Source: Enterococcus sp. ZJ1622 (lineage in GTDB: Bacteria; Bacillota; Bacilli; Lactobacillales; Enterococcaceae). From it: a stretch of 35,078 nucleotides of DNA. Both the position numbers and the translations under genes were made by a program. Below are positions 24,523-31,424 of this stretch, one piece after another (positions within the stretch are counted from its first letter, which is position 1; each line of letters begins with the position of its first letter). Under the pieces are notes generated by a model, which did not search any database, had not been told where the DNA came from, and saw nothing but the letters and a program-made list of their open reading frames with translations. The stretch is from assembly GCF_011038845.1 (NCBI RefSeq), contig NZ_JAAKDW010000019.1:1-35078 (forward strand). Direction: 5' to 3'.

Positions 24523-24600
24523 CTAAGGCGGTAACTGTTTAATTTTAAGAAACATCATCAACCAAATTATACTTTTTGCATCTTTTAAAATAGCTATCAT
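24523..24600 (-). CDS. 25-residue leader peptide ORF
   Basis: ATG at 24600 is preceded by AAAGGGAGAG at 8 bases, as strong a ribosome binding site as any in the window. The product is MIAILKDAKSIIWLMMFLKI followed by KQLPP, with a hydrophobic centre and basic edges. It sits in the leader of the T4SS operon between a predicted promoter and a terminator hairpin. Options are a leader peptide whose translation governs the hairpin, a signalling peptide analogous in place to prgQ of pCF10 (no sequence similarity seen), or a small toxin-like membrane peptide. Confidence 0.5.
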   Translation of the reverse strand: MIAILKDAKSIIWLMMFLKIKQLPP

Positions 24601-24625
24601 AAAAAAATCTCTCCCTTTGTACAAT

Positions 24626-24653
24626 ATATTATTTTTTCTAATTTACACATCAA
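24626..24653 (-). promoter_or_regulatory. Predicted promoter of the leader peptide and T4SS operon
   Basis: On the minus strand TTGATG (24653-24648) is followed after 16 bases by TAATAT (24631-24626). Transcription would begin near 24618, at or just before the ribosome binding site of the 25-codon ORF, giving a very short 5' leader. The region is very AT-rich, so other hexamers cannot be excluded. Confidence 0.5.
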
Positions 24654-24780
24654 ACATTAATAACACACCAATAAAAAAGAACTTCAAACAAAAAAATAAA
24701 TGTAAAGCTATTCAAAAACACATTCCATATTTTTTCTTTTTTTGTGAAAGAAATATAGAAACACAAGTAATACACAACTG

Positions 24781-24793
24781 TATAATTTAATTA
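24781..24793 (+). promoter_or_regulatory. -10 box placing transcription start at the ATG of the TnpA-like gene
   Basis: A perfect TATAAT (24781-24786) lies 6 bases before the ATG at 24793, and no Shine-Dalgarno sequence is present. RNA polymerase would start at or next to the A of the ATG, giving a leaderless mRNA. The -35 region (near GAAACA at 24758-24763) is weak. Confidence 0.5.
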
Positions 24794-25260
24794 TGGATAA
24801 GAAATATAACAAAAATAAAAACGTAACTTCTTTTCTTCAATTTCATTTAGCTTTTTCTACCAGAGCAACCAGAAAAGTTTTTCGCTCTAAAAATATTGCT
24901 TTAAGAATGCAAGAATTGCTTTTCTCTATTGCAAAAGAAAAACAATTAGAAATTAAATTTCTGGAAGTTCATCCAAACCACATAAAACTTACCGTTGCAC
25001 TTTCACAACCTCAAAGTCCATCAGAGGTTGTTCAATCTTTCAAAGGAGGAACTCAACGTATTATCAAGGAATTCGAAGAACTTTATGCAATGCAAAGTTT
25101 ATGGACACGAAAATATTTTATTTCAACTGAAAAACATTTCCCATATGAAGCAGCAAATGAATTTATTGAAGAACAAATGAATAGCCACAAAAATTTGTGG
25201 CAAAAAAATAATCAAAAAAGATATTCTAAACAAAAGGAGCTTTCTAATGAAAAAAACTAA
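24793..25260 (+). CDS. IS200/IS605 TnpA-like (Y1) protein with lost catalytic residues
   Basis: 155 aa. It follows the family along its length: SFLQFHLAFSTRATRK matches the first strand, EVHPNHIKLTVALSQPQSPS the HUH strand, VVQSFKGGTQRIIKEF the next helix, LWTRKYFIST the following strand and EAANEFIEEQ the catalytic helix. In active enzymes the HUH pair reads H-V-H and the last helix has tyrosine (..YIE.Q). Here the second histidine is lysine (HIK) and the tyrosine is phenylalanine (FIEEQ), so single-strand cleavage should be impossible. No transposon end hairpins or partner TnpB are seen. The stop overlaps the start of the CAP-protein gene by 14 bases. It may be a domesticated nucleic-acid-binding regulator. 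Confidence 0.75.
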   Translation: MDKKYNKNKNVTSFLQFHLAFSTRATRKVFRSKNIALRMQELLFSIAKEKQLEIKFLEVHPNHIKLTVALSQPQSPSEVVQSFKGGTQRIIKEFEELYAMQSLWTRKYFISTEKHFPYEAANEFIEEQMNSHKNLWQKNNQKRYSKQKELSNEKN

Positions 25261-27328
25261 AATTTCAAGCATCTTAATCGGACTACTAACTACCTCTATT
25301 GCATTAGGGGTTGGAACTCGTGTAGATGCTGACTCAACAAACACAATGTATCGCCTCTATAATCCAAATAATCACGAACATTTTTATACCGCTAATACAA
25401 AAGAACGTGATCATTTAGTGAAAATTGGTTGGGGAAATTATGAGGGTCCCGCTTGGGACGCTCCAGTCACTAAAGGAAATTTAGTTTATCGGTTATATAA
25501 CAAAGGCTTACGCGACCATCATTACACCGCTAGTTGGGACGAAGTAAAATGGTTAACTAAAAATTACGGTTGGACCTATGAAGGCCCCGCTTGGCGTTCC
25601 GCTCCTAAAAACAACCATCCAGTCTACCGCCTCTTCTTAAAAGGTGTTAAAACAGGTTCTCACCACTACACAAGTAGTTGGAAAGAAGTACAATGGTTAA
25701 CCAAAAATTATGGCTGGAAATATGAGGGAATTGGTTGGTATGGCGCTGATAAAACAACTCCTACAGCGAATAAAAAAGACTTACAAGCACTTTATAACAA
25801 AGTAAAAGGCACTACAAAAGGCAATTATACTGATTCTACCTGGAATTCATTCTCTAGTGCATTAAACAATGCAAAAAATATTTTGAACAATTCTAAAGCT
25901 ACTCAAAATCAAGTGAATAATGCAAAAAATAAACTGCAAACTGCTTTTAATGGACTGAAGAAAAAAACAATTCCTACAGTAAACAAAAAAGACTTACAAG
26001 CACTCTATGATAAAGTAAAAGGCACTACAAAAAGCAATTATACTGATTCTACTTGGAATTCATTCTCTAGCGCATTAAACAATGCAAAAAATATTTTGAA
26101 CAATTCTAAAGCTACTCAAAATCAAGTAAACGATGCAAAAAATAAATTACAAACAACTTTCAATGGTTTGAAAGCAAAAGAAGTGCAAAACTACACTGTA
26201 ACAGTTAATCATATCGATGCTCAAACAGGGGAAATTATTACCTCAGAACAATCAACTGTTAAAGCTGGCACAAACTTTACTGCCAATGCTAAAACATTTA
26301 AATACAATGAAAATAATAGTAATGATCCAACTAATTTTGATTATCAAGTAATTGGAAATAATACTCAAACTCAACAGATAAATAAAGATACTACCATCAC
26401 TTTCAATTATAACGAAGTTCATCAAATCACTTTGTTATGCAATGATAATTATCAAAATAGAGGAGTAGCTAATATCATACAACAAAAAAACATTAACGTG
26501 GTACACGGTCAATCAGTTACTCTCACAGCACCGACAATTTCTGATTATGTTTTAGACGACCGAGTTGAAACGAGTAATACAGTCACTTTAAACAACATTA
26601 TAACTGATCAAAATTATATTTTTAATTATACTCATCAATACACAGTCACTGTTAATCATGTGAACGTAGACACTAATGAAATACTTTCTTCTGAAACCAA
26701 AACTGTTTATGAAGGGGATAGTTTCTCTGCTCCTTGGAAAAATATGACTGATCAAAACTATTTCTTGTGCAAAAATGACGATCCTACTGTTACCGTAAAT
26801 GTAAATGCAATGACTCAACAATCAAGCAGATCAATCAATGATATCAAACAAGATAAAACAATCACGTTCAAATATAAAAATATTTCATTTGATGAATTAC
26901 GTGACTTTATGCGTCAAAAAGAATTGACTTGGCTAAATAATTACCGCCAACAAAATGGTGTTTCTCCAATGCAATTCAATGATATTGTGCAACAAGCCGC
27001 TGATATTCGTGCAAAAGAACTGGCAATTAATTTTAGTCATTACCGTCCAAATGTTGGTGGAACCTTCCAAGATTTATTGGAAGAATTGGGTTGTTACGGT
27101 GCAAAAGGAGAAAACATCAGTCAAACTGGGTTGTATATTGATGACCTTTTATCAGACAACGGTATTCTCGATGCCATGCTAGGTTGGAAAGATAGTCCTG
27201 CCCATAATGCAAATTTACTTTACAATAATCAAAGTATTCTTGGGCTAGGTCATAATTTTAAAGTTGACTACGCTTGTAGAATACTCGTAGATAACGTATT
27301 TATTGGCGCCAATCCAATTTTCAAATGA
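25247..27328 (+). CDS. Secreted multidomain surface protein with C-terminal CAP domain
   Basis: 693 aa, with AAAGGAG ahead of the ATG. Signal peptide of about 29 residues (KKTKISSILIGLLTTSIALG). Residues 33-170 hold three DUF5648-type repeats (YRLYNPNNHEHFYT ..., YRLYNKGLRDHHYT ..., YRLFLKGVKTGSHHYT ...), each ending in a GW.YEG segment. Residues 175-311 are two near-identical FIVAR-like helical units. About 315-550 contains MucBP-like beta repeats (YTVTVNHIDAQTGE, YTVTVNHVNVDTNE). Residues 555-693 form a CAP/SCP domain (LNNYRQQNGVSPMQF, FSHYRPN, GENIS, DSPAHNANLL). There is no LPXTG or membrane anchor, so it is probably secreted or wall-bound non-covalently. Translation is coupled to the TnpA-like gene. 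Confidence 0.85.
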   Translation: MKKTKISSILIGLLTTSIALGVGTRVDADSTNTMYRLYNPNNHEHFYTANTKERDHLVKIGWGNYEGPAWDAPVTKGNLVYRLYNKGLRDHHYTASWDEVKWLTKNYGWTYEGPAWRSAPKNNHPVYRLFLKGVKTGSHHYTSSWKEVQWLTKNYGWKYEGIGWYGADKTTPTANKKDLQALYNKVKGTTKGNYTDSTWNSFSSALNNAKNILNNSKATQNQVNNAKNKLQTAFNGLKKKTIPTVNKKDLQALYDKVKGTTKSNYTDSTWNSFSSALNNAKNILNNSKATQNQVNDAKNKLQTTFNGLKAKEVQNYTVTVNHIDAQTGEIITSEQSTVKAGTNFTANAKTFKYNENNSNDPTNFDYQVIGNNTQTQQINKDTTITFNYNEVHQITLLCNDNYQNRGVANIIQQKNINVVHGQSVTLTAPTISDYVLDDRVETSNTVTLNNIITDQNYIFNYTHQYTVTVNHVNVDTNEILSSETKTVYEGDSFSAPWKNMTDQNYFLCKNDDPTVTVNVNAMTQQSSRSINDIKQDKTITFKYKNISFDELRDFMRQKELTWLNNYRQQNGVSPMQFNDIVQQAADIRAKELAINFSHYRPNVGGTFQDLLEELGCYGAKGENISQTGLYIDDLLSDNGILDAMLGWKDSPAHNANLLYNNQSILGLGHNFKVDYACRILVDNVFIGANPIFK
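25769..26178 (+). repeat. Two tandem DNA repeats, 213-bp period, encoding FIVAR units
   Basis: The units begin near 25769 and 25982 and are nearly identical over about 195 bp, with mostly scattered synonymous or conservative changes. The protein unit is about 71 residues (KKDLQALYNKVKGTTKGNYT ...). The high identity points to recent duplication, so unit number may vary between strains. Confidence 0.85.
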
Positions 27329-27336
27329 CAACAAAA

Positions 27337-27361
27337 GACAAGGCTGAAAAACAGCCTTGTC
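27337..27361 (+). terminator. Hairpin after the CAP gene, T-tract missing
   Basis: A perfect 10-bp stem (GACAAGGCTG with CAGCCTTGTC, loop AAAAA) lies 8 bases after the CAP-gene stop, exactly where its terminator should be. On the plus strand no T-run follows: one base later the IS-end homology begins. On the minus strand TCTTTTGTTG follows. Confidence 0.7.
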
Positions 27362-27362
27362 T

Positions 27363-27489
27363 CAGACTGTAGACAAAAAGGAGTGGCTTAATTGCCAACT
27401 CCTTTTTATTAGTCTTTGTAGAAATTTAAAATAAAAAGCCATAGGTTTTTTTGCTTTCCATAGCCATGTGGCTAGTTTTTTTAAATTCT
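27363..27489. mobile_element. Solo end of an IS1182-like element
   Basis: About 123 bp here match 34435-34558 with only about five substitutions before the copies diverge. The right-hand copy is the 3' end of the IS with its transposase; here only the end survives, starting with CAGACTGTAGAC and including a bidirectional terminator hairpin (27380-27402). It lies between the CAP gene and the pilus operon, in direct orientation to the other copy. Confidence 0.8.
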
Positions 27490-27493
27490 TTGT

Positions 27494-29569
27494 TTAATTA
27501 AACTTTAAAATCACATAACTAAAAGTAGCTAACACAAATAATAGTAAACTAACCAATAAAATTGCTATTAAATGCATAGATCCTGTTTTAGAAATAATGG
27601 GCAAAGGTAAGTCAGGTCTTACACCAATCGTTACTACATTAGTTACTTTCTCCACATCTTCTACCAGAACTTTTGCTTGATTCTCGATATTCAATTCTTG
27701 ATTCAAAGGAGTTTTAACTGTAAATATCAGTTGAATTTCTCGTCCATTCAAAAGATTCTTATTTAAGAAATCAGCGGAAGCTTCCCATTTCAACATTTTT
27801 GAATTGCCATCATAAATTAGCGTACCTTCAGAAGTAATATCTTTTCCTGTACTCTTATCGATCACTTGCGCAGAGCCTTCTTTATACGTCAAACGAGCTT
27901 CAATGGGATCTTGAATGCTAAATTGTTTGTAATGATCTAACTCAATATCTCTACCTTTTGTATGCCATTTTTGAGTAACTAGATATTGTACTTCAGAGCC
28001 TGCATTTAAATAAGCTGTCGGCGTCCCTTTCTCACCATCATTTCGTCCATTTACATCCACACCATTCTGTGTAACTTGTTTTAACGGATCAATTGGAAAA
28101 TAGCTTTCAACGGTATTGGTTTGTTGCGTTCCTTTTCCTGTATTGTTGTTAAATGTCACACCAGCTACATTTTTCGCAATACCACTCGCATCATTCTTCG
28201 CTATCATATGAAGCTGTAATACATATTTCTTCCCATAATTCGAAGAGTCTTCTAAAAAACTTTTTGTCGCACTGTATAAAATCTTATTGCCAGACAAAGA
28301 TAATTTAGGAGAGTCTACTTTCTTCCACTTTCCATTAGCTTCTACTAACCATAATGCACCATCATACTCTTTACCATTCATTACTAAATCAAAATTTTTA
28401 TTATCAAATGTATCTGTAATTGTTAATGCCTGGTATTTATTCATCGAATTAACTGTTAATGCATCGAACGTTTGATTGATATGATAATATACATCCGAAC
28501 CTTCTTTTATAATTTTTCGGTCAATATTGTGTTCTTTTGCTTTTGTTTGTGGCACATCATAAATTTCCTTTGTCGGCTGTTGGGGAGTAGGAGTCCAAAG
28601 TAATGCGGAATCAAAACTAAACATCATCTGATTCGAATTAGCCCCTACCATAAACGTCGGCGCTTCTCCTTTTAATGAAAAAGTAACCCCACTTCGATGA
28701 TACGTATTTGAACCTACTGAATCTGTAAAATGATCGTTAGAACTATAATTCTTTTCTGCACGCCCTCCGACCACTTTAGAACATAATTTATTCGCTGATT
28801 GCGCTGGCGCATTATATTCTCCACAAGCAGTATCAGTCGTTACATAATAAGGTAATTCATTCATTTTTTCGTACCCTACAAACTCTTTAAGATCTAAATT
28901 TCTCTCGCCAACCGATTGATTATTATCATTGAACCAAGAAACACGTTGCTGATACTGTCCATTCAAACTATAAACTGAAAGAAATGTATTCGCTAAATTA
29001 ATATTCTTCATTTTAATATTTGGATTAGAGACACTCAATTTTACCTTCATTTTTGTCCCACTGTAATTAAATGCTAATTGAACGTTCATCACATTAATCG
29101 ACTGCATGAAGAAACCACGATAAATATTACTACTAATTTGCAAATAATTATAATATTTTGTGCCATTGATCGTTTTATAAATTCCTGGCTCATTGATCCC
29201 TGCATGTCCTACAAACTGCGAAAAAGTCACATCACAATCAATTTCACGTCCTACATATTTCCCAACTTTTTCATAATGAACCACAATCTTTGAAGAAGCC
29301 TTTAAATCATTTACCTTTGACCAACAAACCGTTTTATCTTTTTTCTTTTGATATTCATCTAATATTTTATACCCATTGATTCCTGTAACTGTAATACTTT
29401 TTAGTGAATCACTATCATGATATAACTCTAAATTATTGTGTTCTTTGATTGCGTAAGGATCTACTTTTTCTAAAGCTTGATTTTTAGTGCCAAAAAATAA
29501 TAAAACACACAAAAAAAAGAACGCCCATTTAAGCGTCCGACACACAATTTTATTCATATTCTTCACCAT
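27494..29569 (-). CDS. fms20: Large pilus-locus surface protein (Fms20-like)
   Basis: 691 aa from ATG 29569, with AAGGAGG about 11 bases ahead. Signal peptide to about residue 32 (CRTLKWAFFFLCVLLFFG). The body is beta-rich, with an isopeptide-fimbrial-like C-terminal half (VNGRNDGEKGTPTAYLNAGS, then TQKWHTKGRDIELDHYKQFS). The C-terminus has a membrane segment (MHLIAILLVSLLLFVLATFS) preceded by PIISKTGS, a non-canonical sorting signal in place of LPXTG, and only a one-lysine tail. It is the last gene of the pilus operon. The name is by recall of the E. faecium PGC-1 locus and is moderately sure. It may be a tip or shaft-associated adhesin. Confidence 0.7.
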   Translation of the reverse strand: MVKNMNKIVCRTLKWAFFFLCVLLFFGTKNQALEKVDPYAIKEHNNLELYHDSDSLKSITVTGINGYKILDEYQKKKDKTVCWSKVNDLKASSKIVVHYEKVGKYVGREIDCDVTFSQFVGHAGINEPGIYKTINGTKYYNYLQISSNIYRGFFMQSINVMNVQLAFNYSGTKMKVKLSVSNPNIKMKNINLANTFLSVYSLNGQYQQRVSWFNDNNQSVGERNLDLKEFVGYEKMNELPYYVTTDTACGEYNAPAQSANKLCSKVVGGRAEKNYSSNDHFTDSVGSNTYHRSGVTFSLKGEAPTFMVGANSNQMMFSFDSALLWTPTPQQPTKEIYDVPQTKAKEHNIDRKIIKEGSDVYYHINQTFDALTVNSMNKYQALTITDTFDNKNFDLVMNGKEYDGALWLVEANGKWKKVDSPKLSLSGNKILYSATKSFLEDSSNYGKKYVLQLHMIAKNDASGIAKNVAGVTFNNNTGKGTQQTNTVESYFPIDPLKQVTQNGVDVNGRNDGEKGTPTAYLNAGSEVQYLVTQKWHTKGRDIELDHYKQFSIQDPIEARLTYKEGSAQVIDKSTGKDITSEGTLIYDGNSKMLKWEASADFLNKNLLNGREIQLIFTVKTPLNQELNIENQAKVLVEDVEKVTNVVTIGVRPDLPLPIISKTGSMHLIAILLVSLLLFVLATFSYVILKFN

Positions 29570-29603
29570 TTTGTAGGATTTCCTCCTTTTTAACAAAAAA
29601 TGA

Positions 29604-29873
29604 TTATTTAACAAAAGGATCGCTTTTCTCTTTTTTTAGAATAATTAGCGAAACACTACCAACAACAATTAAAGTAACCTTAATAAATAGTGGATTCCTA
29701 AAAAGTTTTTCCATAATATCAAGCGGCATAGAAGCAGCTGGTATTCTTAAAATTTTCATTAGATAAGGTTGATAACTTGGCAAAAGTGATAGTTGAGAAA
29801 ACAATAAACCGCAGTATAGAATGGCTGCGGTTAAACAAGAAAGATTGAATAATAATAATTTGATCCATTTCAT
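29604..29873 (-). CDS. Small membrane protein of the pilus operon, 89 aa
   Basis: Two hydrophobic segments (about residues 4-30 and 65-80) flank a loop containing LPSYQPYLMKILRIPAASMP. The tail is charged (KKEKSDPFVK). It lies 12 bases after the pilin-like gene and just before the Fms20-like gene. A role in pilin handling or sorting is possible; no family recognised. Confidence 0.65.
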   Translation of the reverse strand: MKWIKLLLFNLSCLTAAILYCGLLFSQLSLLPSYQPYLMKILRIPAASMPLDIMEKLFRNPLFIKVTLIVVGSVSLIILKKEKSDPFVK

Positions 29874-29885
29874 CTTATTTTTTCC

Positions 29886-30647
29886 TTACTCTCTAAAAAA
29901 TAAATGAGTAACAAAATCCCAACAATGATCAAAGAAATTTTTCTTTACGCCAGTAGAAACGATTTTTTTTACCTCTTCTTTAAGTTGCGAAGCTTTTGAT
30001 TTGGGATAGATCCACACATCCTTTAAGAATTCACCGTTTTCATTAGAAACAGGTGCTACTAGCAAAATATCCTCGCTATTCGAAATGTTTTCAGGACTGG
30101 ATTCATTGACAATAAAATAAGCTTGTTTCTGATTTGCCTGTACTTCTATCGAGAATTCAAAGACACCTATTTGTTGATCAATTGTCTTGGTTTCTCCGTT
30201 AGAAACTAGCTTCAATTGATCACTGGATAGTTTTTTCACTCGTTCTTTCAATTGGGATTCAATTTGATCCGTTGAGAGATCCTTAACCTCCATCTTTTGT
30301 AAAATGTCCGATACATCATAAACAGAAAACTTCGCGCCATTTACTCCTTCTTGTTTTTCAAGCTTTTGTCCCTGGTTGTCTAATTGTTCGGAAGAAATAA
30401 TCTTTTGAACGTGAATGGTCTGTTTGATCATTTGATCGTCTTCAACGATTGTCGGTTCTTCTGAAGAATCAACTGTGAACGAATCGACGGCTTCAGCGCT
30501 ACTTTGAATCGTGCTACTATCTGACGCTTGTAACGTTTGTTCTGTGCTATCCGTGCTTTCTTGACTATCTGCAAACGTCAACTGTGTGTAGACGGCGAAA
30601 GACAAAAAAGTGGCTGCACAAACAAATAGCCATTTTCTATTTCTCAT
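29886..30647 (-). CDS. Secreted pilin-like protein without a sorting signal
   Basis: 253 aa from ATG 30647 (AAAAGGAG ahead). A signal peptide of about 27 residues (NRKWLFVCAATFLSFAVYTQ) is followed by a Ser/Thr/Glu-rich stretch, then a pilin-like domain: VNGAKFSVYDVSD is like the start of a Cna-B/SpaA domain, and VWIYPKSK near residue 212 resembles the pilin motif. The protein ends in VKKNFFDHCWDFVTHLFFRE, with no LPXTG, membrane segment or positive tail. It may have lost its C-terminus or be a minor subunit incorporated otherwise. It sits between the class C sortase and the small membrane protein. Confidence 0.65.
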   Translation of the reverse strand: MRNRKWLFVCAATFLSFAVYTQLTFADSQESTDSTEQTLQASDSSTIQSSAEAVDSFTVDSSEEPTIVEDDQMIKQTIHVQKIISSEQLDNQGQKLEKQEGVNGAKFSVYDVSDILQKMEVKDLSTDQIESQLKERVKKLSSDQLKLVSNGETKTIDQQIGVFEFSIEVQANQKQAYFIVNESSPENISNSEDILLVAPVSNENGEFLKDVWIYPKSKASQLKEEVKKIVSTGVKKNFFDHCWDFVTHLFFRE

Positions 30648-30663
30648 GCTGGTTACTCTCCTT

Positions 30664-31410
30664 TTATTTTTTCTTATTGTAGACGAAAATTGATCCACTA
30701 ATTATAAGCAAAATAAAAATAGCTCCACAAAAGAGCCATTGCCATTTACTAGAAAGAATTTTCTTTTTTTCATGCTTCAATTCAGATTGATTGAAAGTTA
30801 CTCGTTTACCGTAAACAAGAAAACGGTGTGTATTGATCCCTTTGGGTACACAAGTCATTAGCGTTACTCGATCTTGATCAGGATTTGGTTCTAAGTAAGC
30901 GACAAAGTTCTTTTGTAACTCATCTTTTTCTATTTCGGCAATCTGATCGATCTGATAAGCATGTTGCTCACCATTGACTTTTATATAAAACTTTTCTCCT
31001 TTTTTTACTGAAGGTAAATCATCAAAAAGATTATCTTTATAAAGTCCACTATGACCTGCGATTAAAGGATTTCTACCGTTTCCTCCTGTAATATCACCAG
31101 TTCCTTCCGTAATACCTACACCATTTTCTAAAATTTTATCGGACGTCCCTTCATAAATGGGTAGCTTTAAAGAAACACTTGGAATTGTAAGAATACCAAC
31201 AGGATTACCTAATTCGGTTTTTGCAACATCCAAAGAAGAATCCGTTGCCGTTCCTGTTCGATCGATTGCGGCAATCTGCTGATTTTGTTGATATTTCGCC
31301 ACGCTCGCTTCAGCAGGCATTAATAGTAAGACTCCAACAGCTGAAAGTAACCAGAAAGCAATGATCCACTTCCCCATGATTCGCCTTTTCTTAGACTTCC
31401 TGATAATCAT
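30664..31410 (-). CDS. Class C (pilin-polymerising) sortase
   Basis: 248 aa from ATG 31410, with AAAAGGACC ahead, 14 bases after the pilA stop. A membrane segment at the N-terminus (about 14-33) and another at the C-terminus (about 224-243) are typical of class C. The catalytic set is visible: LIAGHSG (His), TLMTCVPKG (Cys) and THRFLVYG (Arg). Sortases of this class join pilin subunits through an isopeptide bond at the pilin-motif lysine. Partner: the PilA-like protein directly upstream. Confidence 0.88.
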   Translation of the reverse strand: MIIRKSKKRRIMGKWIIAFWLLSAVGVLLLMPAEASVAKYQQNQQIAAIDRTGTATDSSLDVAKTELGNPVGILTIPSVSLKLPIYEGTSDKILENGVGITEGTGDITGGNGRNPLIAGHSGLYKDNLFDDLPSVKKGEKFYIKVNGEQHAYQIDQIAEIEKDELQKNFVAYLEPNPDQDRVTLMTCVPKGINTHRFLVYGKRVTFNQSELKHEKKKILSSKWQWLFCGAIFILLIISGSIFVYNKKK

Positions 31411-31424
31411 TGGTTTTGGTCCTT

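Noticed and set aside
24523-24600. A sex-pheromone inhibitor precursor like those of pCF10 or pAD1
   Set aside because: The position is suggestive, but the sequence lacks a signal-peptide shape with a hydrophobic C-terminal heptapeptide (it ends KQLPP). Only a leader ORF is supported.
24793-25260. An intact, mobile IS200/IS605 element
   Set aside because: The catalytic histidine and tyrosine are replaced, there is no TnpB and I see no end hairpins of the usual kind flanking the gene.
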